From Arachidicoccus rhizosphaerae (lineage in GTDB: Bacteria; Bacteroidota; Bacteroidia; Chitinophagales; Chitinophagaceae), in contig NZ_FNQY01000014.1 in NCBI RefSeq assembly GCF_900107765.1, positions 1-64,000 on the forward strand: a DNA stretch of 64,000 bases, read 5' to 3'. The notes below the pieces were generated by a model. The model saw nothing but the letters and a program-made list of their open reading frames with translations. It was not told the DNA's origin and ran no database searches. Each line of letters starts with the position of its first letter. Within the stretch, counting starts at the first letter, position 1. Both the position numbers and the translations under genes were made by a program. Shown here in pieces: positions 54,315-63,801 of this stretch.

Positions 54315-54437
54315 ATGCTGATCCAATTATTTCGGTTCATTAGAACTGTTATACGGTTTGTTTTACCAGCCATTTTCTTTACCAGTAAACCCATCGGAAT
54401 TGCAGCTGCTGGATTGCTGGCAAAGAAAATAGTATAA
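54315..54437 (+). CDS. Possible 40-residue membrane peptide
   Basis: In the 314-base gap after the first glycosyltransferase an ATG frame encodes a hydrophobic basic peptide (RFIRTVIRFVLPAIFFTSKP...AAAGLLAKKIV). It may be a remnant of a larger gene or a small membrane peptide; no ribosome-binding evidence was seen. Confidence 0.25.
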   Translation: MLIQLFRFIRTVIRFVLPAIFFTSKPIGIAAAGLLAKKIV

Positions 54438-54480
54438 CTGCTTAAGTTTTGATTCTCATCATGATTTAATAATTAAATGA

Positions 54481-55752
54481 ATGAAAAATTTAATTTTATT
54501 GTTTTCGTTTTTCTCTCTATTTGTATTTACTCCTCTATTAAACAAAATTGGTTATGTGGGAGGTGATACAGGTCCGGCATATTTTAAAATATTGCCGTCA
54601 ACTTATATAATCCTTATTGGTTTTGTATTTGTTCTATTTTACAAAGCAGAGATGTTTTGGAGTATTCTTTATAGGAAAAAATATGGGTTTGCCTTATTGG
54701 CCCTATGTTTATTGTTATTGATGTATATTATCTTTCAGAAAAGAACAAGTGCCATTTCTTTTATTGGTGATACACTAATAGCCAGCGCCATGTTGGCCAT
54801 TATTTTACCTAAGTATGATTATAAACTTAATCTTTCTGTGCAAAGAATTATTTTGATATTTTTTGTTGTTGACTGCTTGTTTGCAGTTGTTGAAAGGTTG
54901 TTGAGCCGTAATTTTTTTCCACCGCTATCTTTAAATGTACTCACTGATTATTATGAAGCGGCTTTCCGATCAACTGCTTTATTAGGGCATCCATTAAATA
55001 ATGCGCTCAATCTGATCGTGATTATGGGTTTTCTTTACCTGAGCCGCATCAAGTATAAAAATCTATTACTGTTACTGGGCATGATTGCATTACTTTGTTT
55101 TGGATCCAGAGGCGCTATATATGGTTTTTTGGGCCTGACTATTCTTCATTATTTTATTTATAGGTATTTATATAATAAAAGTACTTTCAGTTTAATTAAA
55201 TCTAACAGTAAATTTTATACCTATCTCTATTTTATATTCGGAGGCTTGGTATTAACGGGGCTGCTCTTTTTTACTCACTTTGGAGATAGACTACTTTCTG
55301 TTTCCTTGTATGACGAAGGAAGCGCAGGAGCAAGGGTTCGCATCCTGTCTATCATGGATTATGTTAGTGTAAATGAGATTTTATGGGGTATATCCTCCCA
55401 CAAAATCGAGGTATTACAGATGAAGTTGGATCTGGCAATTATTGAAAACTTCTGGTTGCAATGGATTCTTCGATTTGGGTTGGTATTTACCGTTTTATTG
55501 AGCATCAGCATAGTGGCATTATTGTATAACAGGCTGTATTATTTATATATTAACGAACGATTATATTTGATTGCCTTGTTCTTGTTTGTGGCCTCTACGA
55601 ATAACTCCCTGGCTACAAATACGGGTGCAATCAGTACTTTCATTCTTTGTACCGCTGGCTTTAATCCATTCCGGTATGTAATAAGAGTCAGTCAATCCGG
55701 GACCGGTTATAGTGTGCCTGCCTTCCCAAAACCAAATCTGGAAATAATTTAG
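54481..55752 (+). CDS. O-antigen polymerase-like (Wzy-type) membrane protein
   Basis: A 423-residue protein with about ten membrane helices (ILLFSFFSLFVFTPLL, YIILIGFVFVLFY, LALCLLLLMYIIF and so on). It has the typical layout of Wzy polymerases: an early polar loop (VGGDTGPAYFKILP), a GSRGAIYGFLGLTILHYF segment and a large loop (HFGDRLLSVSLYDEGSAGAR) with RxR residues. Sequence conservation is low in this family, so the assignment rests on topology and on its place between glycosyltransferase and flippase genes. Confidence 0.78.
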   Translation: MKNLILLFSFFSLFVFTPLLNKIGYVGGDTGPAYFKILPSTYIILIGFVFVLFYKAEMFWSILYRKKYGFALLALCLLLLMYIIFQKRTSAISFIGDTLIASAMLAIILPKYDYKLNLSVQRIILIFFVVDCLFAVVERLLSRNFFPPLSLNVLTDYYEAAFRSTALLGHPLNNALNLIVIMGFLYLSRIKYKNLLLLLGMIALLCFGSRGAIYGFLGLTILHYFIYRYLYNKSTFSLIKSNSKFYTYLYFIFGGLVLTGLLFFTHFGDRLLSVSLYDEGSAGARVRILSIMDYVSVNEILWGISSHKIEVLQMKLDLAIIENFWLQWILRFGLVFTVLLSISIVALLYNRLYYLYINERLYLIALFLFVASTNNSLATNTGAISTFILCTAGFNPFRYVIRVSQSGTGYSVPAFPKPNLEII

Positions 55753-55845
55753 TTGTTGACCTGATATAGGTACTGCTAACGATTGGTTTTAAAACTTTAA
55801 ATGCCTTAAGGTGTAAAAATGCCTTTAAATACTTAAATAAATAGA

Positions 55846-57390
55846 ATGGGCGCAAGTCGGAATATAGTTAAAAATACGGGGTTTTTATATGTCAGGATGA
55901 TCGTTATGATGGTCATTACTTTTTTTACATCCAGAATTCTTTTGAAATCATTGGGTATTAACGATTATGGGCTTTTTAGTATTATTGTCGGTATTGTTGA
56001 GATGTTGGCATCATTAAGAGGCGCGTTTTCTTCTTCCATTCAGCGTTTTTTAAATTATGAAATGGGTGTAGATGGCAAGGAAAATCTGCAGAAAATTTAT
56101 AGTATGGGTGTCAATATTCATATTCTGATCTCGCTTGTCTTTTTAGTGATTACAGAAAGTGCCGGTTTATGGTTTTTAAATCACAAACTGGTTATACCTG
56201 CTGATAGGTTAGGGGCTGCCAATTGGATTTTTCAATTTGCCATCGCTTCCAGTATTGTAACAATAATGACTATTCCGCAGGATGCGGTGATTATTGCAAA
56301 TCAGAAAATGAAAATTTATGCCTATATCACAATATTGGAGGCTTCTTTAAAATTGGGAACTGTATTGCTCCTTCCTTTTTTCGGGATGGACCGCCTTATT
56401 TTATATTCTTTCTTTATTCTGGCGGTTTCTTTTTTAATCAGGTTTGTAACCTCAATTTACTGTATTCGAACATTTGATATCTGTAAATATAGATTTGTGT
56501 GGGATAAATCTTTATTTAAGCAATTAGGATCTTTTGCAGGCTGGAACTTCCTGGGAACCTCCTCTTATACGTTGACAACTGAAGGGTTAAATATTATTCT
56601 GAACCTCTTTGGAGGCCCTGTAGCCAATGCTGCCAGAGGTGTTTCTCATCAGATCCGGACGGCTTTAGGCTTGTTTAATATGAATATCCAGCTGGCCAGC
56701 TCTCCACATTTAACAGAGTTGTATGCCAAAGGGGAGCACAAGCGGTTTGAAGAGCTGTTTTGTTCCATTACCAAGCTTGCTTTTTTTATAATGTCTATTT
56801 TATGTTTGCCGCTTTTTTTTTATACTAATTTCTTATTAGGTATTTGGTTATATGAAGTACCTCAATATACTGTGGTCTTTACACAGTTGACCTTGGTTTT
56901 TATTCTAATCAGAACCTTTCATTATCCAATAGATATGATAATTAAGGCTGTAGGTGATATAAAATTGTATCAAATTCTGGAATCCATTACTTTACTATTG
57001 CCTTTACTAGTGGCTTATCTGCTGTTAAGGGAGGGTTATGCGTTATATACAGCTTATGTGGTGGTGGCCGTTTTTGAATTGATTAATCTGGCGCTGATAT
57101 TAAAGATTGCGGAGAGGATTGTCAAGATAGACTTAATGCGTTATTTAAAAACGGTTATTCAACCTATTATTTTGGTATTCACAGTGAATATGGGCCTTGG
57201 CTTTTTCATCAGCCGCTACTATATGACCAGCAGTATACTATATAATTTTTCGACTATTTTAGTGATTGTACTATTGGCCTGTTTGATAACATGGATTTTG
57301 GGACTGAACTTAAAAGAAAGGCAATTCGCGAAGAATTTTGTTTTGAAGGCACTTGCACGAATAGGCGTTGGTCGTTTGAGTGAATGTTGA
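55846..57390 (+). CDS. Oligosaccharide flippase (Wzx-type)
   Basis: A 514-residue MATE/MOP-type transporter with 12-14 helices. It begins NIVKNTGFLYVRMIVMMVIT with ILLKSLGINDYGLFSIIVGI, the usual Wzx start, and contains GPVANAARGVSHQIRTALGL. It would flip the lipid-linked repeat unit to the periplasmic face. It lies between the polymerase-like gene and the second glycosyltransferase and is followed by a strong terminator-like hairpin. Confidence 0.9.
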   Translation: MGASRNIVKNTGFLYVRMIVMMVITFFTSRILLKSLGINDYGLFSIIVGIVEMLASLRGAFSSSIQRFLNYEMGVDGKENLQKIYSMGVNIHILISLVFLVITESAGLWFLNHKLVIPADRLGAANWIFQFAIASSIVTIMTIPQDAVIIANQKMKIYAYITILEASLKLGTVLLLPFFGMDRLILYSFFILAVSFLIRFVTSIYCIRTFDICKYRFVWDKSLFKQLGSFAGWNFLGTSSYTLTTEGLNIILNLFGGPVANAARGVSHQIRTALGLFNMNIQLASSPHLTELYAKGEHKRFEELFCSITKLAFFIMSILCLPLFFYTNFLLGIWLYEVPQYTVVFTQLTLVFILIRTFHYPIDMIIKAVGDIKLYQILESITLLLPLLVAYLLLREGYALYTAYVVVAVFELINLALILKIAERIVKIDLMRYLKTVIQPIILVFTVNMGLGFFISRYYMTSSILYNFSTILVIVLLACLITWILGLNLKERQFAKNFVLKALARIGVGRLSEC

Positions 57391-57404
57391 TTTAATTTTA
57401 AATT

Positions 57405-57443
57405 ATCCGCAAAGCAAAATTTGATTTTGCTTTGCGGATTTCT
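57405..57443 (+). terminator. Strong hairpin inside the exopolysaccharide cluster
   Basis: A perfect 16-bp stem (57405-57420 with 57424-57439; outer arm ATCCGCAAAGC) with a 3-base loop is followed by TTCTT. It lies 15 bases after the flippase stop and 23 bases before the next start, so it could terminate or attenuate the downstream glycosyltransferase. Confidence 0.7.
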
Positions 57444-57465
57444 TGGATAATTAAAATTATAGATT

Positions 57466-58521
57466 ATGGGATATGAAGATATATTATTTATTGGACCTAA
57501 CTATAAGAATCATACTGGGGGGATAGGTGCTGTTTTGGAAGTCTATTCGAAAAATATTAAACCTTTTAATTTTTGTCCTTCTTTTGATGGTAATTATAAT
57601 GCACTCGGTAAAATGGTGTTTTTTGGTCTTTGCTTATTTCGTGTTTTTTTTAAGTTGCTTACTGTACCTCAAATTAAGATTGTACATATTCACGGTTCCA
57701 CCAAAGGCAGCTTTTATCGTAAATATCTTCTATTTTTAATGGCAAAATATATTTTTGGAAAAAAGGTTGCCTACCATATGCATGGTGGTTCATTTGACCG
57801 ATTTTATGAACGGTCTAATAAAGCACAAAGAAGGTTTATAGAACATTTTGTCAATAGGGCGGATGCCCTGATTTGCTTATCCAATAGCTGGGAGGCCTAT
57901 TTTAAAAGTCATTTTAATGCTAAACGCCTATTGGTGCTTAATAATCCCATCGAACAAAACAAGAATATTAAAATTGAAAAAATTATTACCGTTGAATTTT
58001 TATTCTTAGGAAAAATATGTGATGCTAAAGGTGTATTTGATTTGTTAGAAGTAATAAGAGATAACCGGGAACTGTACAAACAAAAAGCTAAGTTCAGGTT
58101 TGGTGGTAATGGAGAAACGATTCGGCTGGAGTCTTTTATAAAAGAGAACCAATTAAGTTCCTTTGTCTTTTTTGAAGGTTGGGTTTCTGGATTAAAGAAA
58201 CATCAGCTTTTGTTAGAGGCGAATGTATATTTACTGCCTTCTTACATAGAAGGATTGCCAATGTCTATTTTGGAGGCGATGAATTATTGTTTACCTGTAA
58301 TCTCGACTAATATTGGAGGGATTCCAGAAATTCTTGCTACAGACGTAAATGGGTTCTTAATAGAGCCAGGTGATAAATCTGCCCTAAAAAGAGGTATTGA
58401 CCATTTTATTGACTCTCCAAGTGATATTCTTAAAATGGGACATAGGGGAAAGGTAAGAAGCACAGCTTTTGATATTCAAAGTATTTTGCCCAAGCTAAAT
58501 GCATTGTATGAATCTTTGTAG
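57466..58521 (+). CDS. Glycosyltransferase family 4
   Basis: A GT-B enzyme with an N-terminal GPNYKNHTGGIGAVLEVYSK and HIHGSTKGSFYRKYL, then VAYHMHGGSFDRFYER, ALICLSNSWEAYF, the lobe motif FLFLGKICDAKGVFDLLEV and LPSYIEGLPMSILEAMNYCL with the catalytic Glu pair. It acts with the upstream enzymes on the same polysaccharide. The preceding hairpin may lower its expression. Confidence 0.87.
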   Translation: MGYEDILFIGPNYKNHTGGIGAVLEVYSKNIKPFNFCPSFDGNYNALGKMVFFGLCLFRVFFKLLTVPQIKIVHIHGSTKGSFYRKYLLFLMAKYIFGKKVAYHMHGGSFDRFYERSNKAQRRFIEHFVNRADALICLSNSWEAYFKSHFNAKRLLVLNNPIEQNKNIKIEKIITVEFLFLGKICDAKGVFDLLEVIRDNRELYKQKAKFRFGGNGETIRLESFIKENQLSSFVFFEGWVSGLKKHQLLLEANVYLLPSYIEGLPMSILEAMNYCLPVISTNIGGIPEILATDVNGFLIEPGDKSALKRGIDHFIDSPSDILKMGHRGKVRSTAFDIQSILPKLNALYESL

Positions 58522-58686
58522 GAATTGCGGAAGATGTATTTGGCTGGAGTATTTTGACTATCTGAAATTCTACGGATAAACAATAAGTCAGTAGGCGCCA
58601 CATTAGTTATAAGAATGTATTTCATCGTGAGTCCTTTAAACGTATTGAATAAAAATTATTTGTATTTCCTTTAAGTTCAATGACTG

Positions 58687-59460
58687 ATGCTGAAGATTGT
58701 TGCAGTTATGGTTTTGTTTTATTGCGGGGTAATGTGTGTTCAGGCACAGGTGTACTCATTTGAGCTACATGATAAAAATAGTTCTATTCAGGCTCCTTCC
58801 AGTAGATCAATAGAACTTTCAAATGATGTAAAATTTAAGGGAAAGCCATCCATTCGTTTTGAATTACAAAGATTTGATACCGCTGTCGCAAATGGCAAAA
58901 GAGCGGAAATTATGTTTCGCCCGGAGAAAAGCCTACCTGTGGATAGGTGGTATGTCTTTAGTATCTGGCTGCCTAAAGATTACGCAGTTGATTCCTTACC
59001 GGAAATTGTAGCACAATGGCATGCGGTTCCGGATTTTTCTTTAGGAGAAACCTGGCGCTCTCCGCCTATTGCGCTTACCATTCAAAATGGGATGTGGCTC
59101 TTAGTGACAAGGTGGGCTTCAGAGGCCGTCAATTCAAATAATACCCTTTCTGGCCTGGAAACTGTCTGTTTAGGTAATGCGGTTGATATGAGATGGACAG
59201 ACTGGGTTTTTCATATAAAATTTAATTATAAGAATACGGGTATTCTGGAAGTCTGGAGAGATGGCGTTAAATGCTATTACAGACGAGGACCCAATTATTA
59301 TAATGATCAGACGGGGCCATTTTTTAAATTCGGCATTTATAAATGGGATTGGAATAATAATCAAATCCAGACTTCAATTGATAAACGCGTTCTTTATTTC
59401 GGAGGGGTAAAACTGGGTGAAAGTAATATGAAAATCGGTGATTTTTTGAAAGAAAAATGA
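58687..59460 (+). CDS. Heparin-lyase-like polysaccharide lyase
   Basis: Signal peptide (IVAVMVLFYCGVMCVQAQ), then the jelly-roll of PF14099-type lyases. It has KRAEIMFRPEKSLPVDRWYVFSIWLPKD-type strands, EIVAQWHAVPD with the conserved QWH, SPPIALTIQNGMWLLVTR, WTDWVFHIKFNYKNTGILEV and GPFFKFGIYKWDW. Such enzymes cut acidic polysaccharides in the periplasm or outside. Within an exopolysaccharide cluster it may trim or release the polymer. No catalytic test is possible from sequence alone. Confidence 0.75.
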   Translation: MLKIVAVMVLFYCGVMCVQAQVYSFELHDKNSSIQAPSSRSIELSNDVKFKGKPSIRFELQRFDTAVANGKRAEIMFRPEKSLPVDRWYVFSIWLPKDYAVDSLPEIVAQWHAVPDFSLGETWRSPPIALTIQNGMWLLVTRWASEAVNSNNTLSGLETVCLGNAVDMRWTDWVFHIKFNYKNTGILEVWRDGVKCYYRRGPNYYNDQTGPFFKFGIYKWDWNNNQIQTSIDKRVLYFGGVKLGESNMKIGDFLKEK

Positions 59461-60223
59461 CGTGTTGCACCAAATTCTACATTGATGTTGTGGTACTATA
59501 GATTTTTTATGTGAATGAGTTTGTTTTGCATTATTAATAGGGTGTTGAAATTCAAGTTTGTAGATAGAATAAAAAAGATTATGCGATATAAATTGTAAGA
59601 GATGAAAAATAAATTGAATAAAAATGCATAAAAACTTGTTTATTATTAAAACCTGACTTAAATTTGCTCTAACATACAGGACGTGATAATTGAACTGTTG
59701 AAAACTAATATGAGGATTTAATTATTTACAGATAATTAAAGAAAGATGGATTTATGAAACTTATCTCGTTTATTTTAGAGATATGAACCAAAACAATTAA
59801 TTGCAATAGCCCCCATAAGATTTAATAGCGGAAATAAACAAAGGCAAGCGCAATGAGAAGAATAATTTTCAATGATGAACGGGTTCATATCGCCCGGTTT
59901 GAAAGTATAAGTTATTTTTCCTTTTATAGACCAAGTAAGACTATAAGGCTCTTAATGATTCGTGGAACAGTTAAGATGATAACGTGCTTATATTGAATAG
60001 TTTTAAGGCCTGGGTGTAATGGCCCTTAGGAAGTCATCGGGATACCAAAAACCTGATTTTCAAAATGGTAATTATTGGAATTAGAAGAATACTGCAATTT
60101 GTGAAGCGTGATATAGAAGGACTATTACATTAAATATTTCTAGATTTTGTTTGATTGGTATTTCTGCTTGTGGATTTAGGTATTTGTACACTGAGACTGA
60201 TGGTTGACAAAGGGTCTGCTGTT
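59461..60223. other. Non-coding stretch before the second palindrome
   Basis: About 760 very AT-rich bases without a convincing gene. A 47-codon frame near 59853-59996 has no domain or signal. The whole gap to the next gene is 1258 bases, the longest in the window. Confidence 0.4.
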
Positions 60224-60246
60224 TTTGTTTCTAAATCTGAAACAAA
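60224..60246. promoter_or_regulatory. Palindromic operator 2 upstream of the sugar transferase
   Basis: TTTGTTTCT (60224-60232), AAATC, TGAAACAAA (60238-60246): identical to the site at 52676 except for one base. Both are followed within about 10 bases by TTATG. Confidence 0.75.
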
Positions 60247-60718
60247 CCTTTATGATTCTACGGGAATTGTTGTTTAGGCTGAGGCTTAGATTTTGTTTGT
60301 GAAAAAATTAGCCGATAACATGACCGTTACTTTAATTGTAAACCATTGGTAGTTGATGTGTAAAGTGAACATCAATTTGAGTAAGGTTATTATACCAATC
60401 AAGGATTTATTTTACCGAGATAAGAATAAAGAATATGCGTGTCCCTATAATTTAAAAATTTAATGTCTTGACGATTAACGAGTCAGACGAATATAATGCT
60501 GAAATTATAATCGTTGGAAAGTTCAACCTATATGAGGGGTTTGACTTACCGGCTTTCAACAGTGGCTGCAACCAAAACTAACAACTTATCCGTAATGAGA
60601 AACGGGTGAGGGATCATTCACAAATGGAGTGCTTTAACCGAAACATTTGAAATTAAGGAACTAAGAATTTTTATAGCAACTATTTCAAATAATTGCATTT
60701 CATTCAAAGTCGTATGCT
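60247..60718 (+). promoter_or_regulatory. Long leader of the second exopolysaccharide unit
   Basis: About 470 bases from the palindrome to the sugar transferase start. It contains GGCTGCAACCAAAACTAACA (60564-60583) and TTGAAATTAAGG (60647-60658), in the same order as in the leader of the first unit. No ORF of note. Confidence 0.5.
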
Positions 60719-62554
60719 ATGAGTATAGGTGTAAAAAATATTGAACAAACTGCCTCCTTTGACTTTTCTTCAAAAATAGAGTCGCGGGTAATAGTTGAAA
60801 GATTATTTACGAGCCTGCTTGGGTACGGAAAAATAGTCATGCTTCTTTTAGATCTAGCATTATTGAATATTTGCCTATGTATTACCGGATTGCTTTTAAT
60901 GGGCATGGATCTGACTTTCTCCGAGACCTATTTATCAGGCATGGTATATTTTTCTGTTCTCTGGATTTTTTTAAGTTATTTAAGAGGGATCCATAAAAAT
61001 TTATTGCTTATTGACACAGTTGAAATCTTCCAGACATTAGCTAAGGTCTTCTTTGTTTTTGTCGTCTGTTCCTGGTTTTTTATCCTTATTTTATTAGATG
61101 GATTTAAAAACATTGATTTGTTTGTCTATTTTATTTGTATGTTTTATCTCTTATATGGAGCTGCTCTAGCCGGGAATCGAGTTCTGCTTTTAAGCATCAG
61201 AAAACACTTTAAAGATAAAATCCGCAAGAAAAAGAACGTATTTATTATAGGAGACAGTTCCAGTTGTGAATTGCTGGAAAGTTATATAGAAGAAAATCAA
61301 TGTGATTTAAGGTTATGTGGGTTTTTTTATGATGGGTTTAATCAACCCTCCGATTTAGAACAGTTTGCTGCTGAAGTTGGAAAAGGGATTTCTGTTTCAA
61401 AGGTGATAGACGAACCCATCTCATTGGGTTCACATATAGAAAATATGAATGGTAAGCAAACAGAGGCAGTTGAAGAAATGATAGGGGAAATTCCCGAGGT
61501 TGGTGCAGAATTCAGGGTTTACCAGGGGGCAGGCTCTTCCCCGGTCAAAAAAAGGAACGATTTGGCAAATTGGCCACCGGCTGGTGTTCCGGATTCCGTT
61601 TCAAATGGAACGACTAACAAGGATATTAATGCGTCTACAATTAATGCTATTCTAAAGGGCCAATTAAAGCCCGTAGCTAAGGCAGCTTTTAATACAAGCG
61701 CCTGGAGTAAAGTTATTCGTGGCCGAATAATGGATTGCGTTAAATACTTTGGGAAAATGCCTATTGATGAAATTTACTGCTCTATGCAAAGTATGGAGGA
61801 AAAGACGGTCAGATTGCTAATTAAAGAGGCTGACAATCATATGATCAGAATTAAATTTTTGCCTGATTTTTACCAGATCTTAAGAAGACGTTCTACCATT
61901 CATTATATGGGAACTGTTCCGGTTCTTTCAATTAGGCAAGAACCTTTGACTGTGGATAGCAATATTATCATAAAACGTGTTTTCGATTTTTGTTTTTCTG
62001 TTTTGGTGGTGATTTTAATTCTAAGTTGGCTTGCCCCCATTATCGGATTACTTATTAAGTTAGAATCAAAAGGTCCGGTATTTTTTAAACAAGAGCGTTC
62101 CGGGATTAATAATAAACCTTTTAAAGTCTATAAGTTCAGAAGTATGCGGACGGTAAAAGGCATAGGTGAGGATCGTCAGGCAGTTAAAGATGATGTCCGT
62201 CTGACTAAACTAGGTGCCTTTTTGCGCAGGACGAGCTTAGACGAGTTGCCACAGTTTTTTAATGTGTTATTGGGCAATATGACAGTCGTAGGACCTCGGC
62301 CTCATATGGTGTCTCATACAGATAAGTTTAGCAAAGAAGTGGATGCTTATATGGTGCGTCATTTTGCCAAGCCAGGCATTACCGGTTGGGCTCAGGTAAA
62401 TGGCTGCAGGGGTGAGACAAAAACAAGAGAGGCTATTGAAGAGAGGGTATTACACGACGTATGGTATATTGAAAACTGGTCACTTATGCTGGATTTGAAA
62501 ATTATATTTTTAACCGTATGGAATATCCTGCGTGGCGAAGAAAATGCTTATTGA
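60719..62554 (+). CDS. Initiating sugar-phosphate transferase (WcaJ type) with a large insertion
   Basis: This enzyme moves a hexose-1-phosphate to undecaprenyl phosphate, the first step of the repeat unit. It has four N-terminal membrane helices, a Rossmann-like region starting [20 protein letters not shown], and the C-terminal catalytic part. The catalytic part comprises the membrane anchor [68 protein letters not shown] and [14 protein letters not shown]. Unusually, about 110-130 extra residues (roughly 207-335) split the Rossmann region between GFFYDGF and the strand IDEIYCSM. They are low in hydrophobics and look disordered. The family is normally about 460 residues. Confidence 0.9.
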   Translation: MSIGVKNIEQTASFDFSSKIESRVIVERLFTSLLGYGKIVMLLLDLALLNICLCITGLLLMGMDLTFSETYLSGMVYFSVLWIFLSYLRGIHKNLLLIDTVEIFQTLAKVFFVFVVCSWFFILILLDGFKNIDLFVYFICMFYLLYGAALAGNRVLLLSIRKHFKDKIRKKKNVFIIGDSSSCELLESYIEENQCDLRLCGFFYDGFNQPSDLEQFAAEVGKGISVSKVIDEPISLGSHIENMNGKQTEAVEEMIGEIPEVGAEFRVYQGAGSSPVKKRNDLANWPPAGVPDSVSNGTTNKDINASTINAILKGQLKPVAKAAFNTSAWSKVIRGRIMDCVKYFGKMPIDEIYCSMQSMEEKTVRLLIKEADNHMIRIKFLPDFYQILRRRSTIHYMGTVPVLSIRQEPLTVDSNIIIKRVFDFCFSVLVVILILSWLAPIIGLLIKLESKGPVFFKQERSGINNKPFKVYKFRSMRTVKGIGEDRQAVKDDVRLTKLGAFLRRTSLDELPQFFNVLLGNMTVVGPRPHMVSHTDKFSKEVDAYMVRHFAKPGITGWAQVNGCRGETKTREAIEERVLHDVWYIENWSLMLDLKIIFLTVWNILRGEENAY

Positions 62555-62678
62555 TCCGGCAAATTATTATTCCATTATATATGCTATTACTTTATTTATA
62601 TAATATGGATTTTCAATTGAAAATTATTGTATTACAACTCAACTTTTGATTTTTTAACTGCTTTCAAACCGAATTTTT

Positions 62679-63644
62679 ATGGATAAGAGACGTTATCTTG
62701 GAACTTCTAAGGGTACTAAAACTAACTGCAAATTTTTGTTATCCTTCTGTCACAACCTGCGTGACAATTGCTCTGATTGGAGCAAATTTATTATGCGTTG
62801 CATAAATTTCTTCGCCTGCTGCAAAGGGCAGATTAGAGGCTCACATACCTTGATTGGTATAACCACAATATGTTGTGTGTTATCTGTGGGCCTCTTTTCC
62901 TGTTCTAGCTATAAACAGATTAGCTATTTTAAAGATCTGGATGATAGTAGTAAAATGTATACTCAGGGGCGTAGCATTCAAACTGCAGTTTACCATCCAA
63001 TTACCATTCAGCCAGATGATATACTTCAGGTAGTAGTTTCTACAATTGATCCTCAGACCAATGAAGCTTTTAATGTTAGTCAGGATGATAAAACAACAAC
63101 TACTTCCGATGTATTAAATGCGCCCAAAAATTTGAACGGTTATCTGGTGGATAAGAATGGTGATATTGAGTTACCCGTTCTTGGGCGCTTTCATGTTGAA
63201 GGCCAAACGACAGAGCAAATTAAGGATTCGGTCACTGCTGCAGCGTCCAAGCTGTTACGTCAACCCGTTGTGAATGTTCGATTGGCGAACTTTACGGTTA
63301 ATGTATTAGGGGAAGTTACCCATCCGGGCTCTTATAATATAGCCGGGGAGAAGGCAAGTGTGTTGGATGCGCTTTCTCTAGCCGGAGATATGACTATTTA
63401 TGGTAAAAGAGATAATGTAATACTTATGCGTTCGGACAATGGCATTCAGAAAAAGGTTGCTCGTTTTAACTTAAACAATACACAGATGATGAGCTCGCCT
63501 TATTTTTATTTAAGACAAGGTGATGTTATATATGTGGAACCAACCAAATCTAAAGCTGCTTCGACCGATAATAGAGCTACAAGGACTTACGCTATTGCCG
63601 GATCTGTTCTCTCGGTCATTCTTATTGTGATCAGCAGATTATAG
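62679..63644 (+). CDS. Polysaccharide export lipoprotein (Wza type)
   Basis: A lipoprotein signal (IGITTICCVLSVGLFSC, Cys75) leads to the export domain (YHPITIQPDDILQVVVSTID, NGYLVDKNGDIELPVLGRFH). An SLBB-type repeat follows (VNVLGEVTHPGSYNIAGEKA, RQGDVIYVEPTKSKAAS), then a C-terminal membrane helix. Wza forms the outer-membrane channel for the polymer. The frame starts at 62679, which puts 74 residues before the lipobox Cys. A start at the Met at 62793 (MRCINFFACC) would give a more usual signal length. Confidence 0.88.
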   Translation: MDKRRYLGTSKGTKTNCKFLLSFCHNLRDNCSDWSKFIMRCINFFACCKGQIRGSHTLIGITTICCVLSVGLFSCSSYKQISYFKDLDDSSKMYTQGRSIQTAVYHPITIQPDDILQVVVSTIDPQTNEAFNVSQDDKTTTTSDVLNAPKNLNGYLVDKNGDIELPVLGRFHVEGQTTEQIKDSVTAAASKLLRQPVVNVRLANFTVNVLGEVTHPGSYNIAGEKASVLDALSLAGDMTIYGKRDNVILMRSDNGIQKKVARFNLNNTQMMSSPYFYLRQGDVIYVEPTKSKAASTDNRATRTYAIAGSVLSVILIVISRL

Positions 63645-63801
63645 ATTTATATGAACCGTTCTGCTGCGAGTTGAGAATACTTTACAAAGGGATGGCTAAC
63701 TCTTTTCTCTCTGCTCAAATAATATTCATTCATTTTTAATAATACGTCACAGTCTTTATTTGATTTTTCTTCCAATACTTCATCTCTAATTTCTTTAAAA
63801 T

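Noticed and set aside
59853-59996. 47-codon frame in the long gap
   Set aside because: No ribosome-binding context, no domain and unusual composition.
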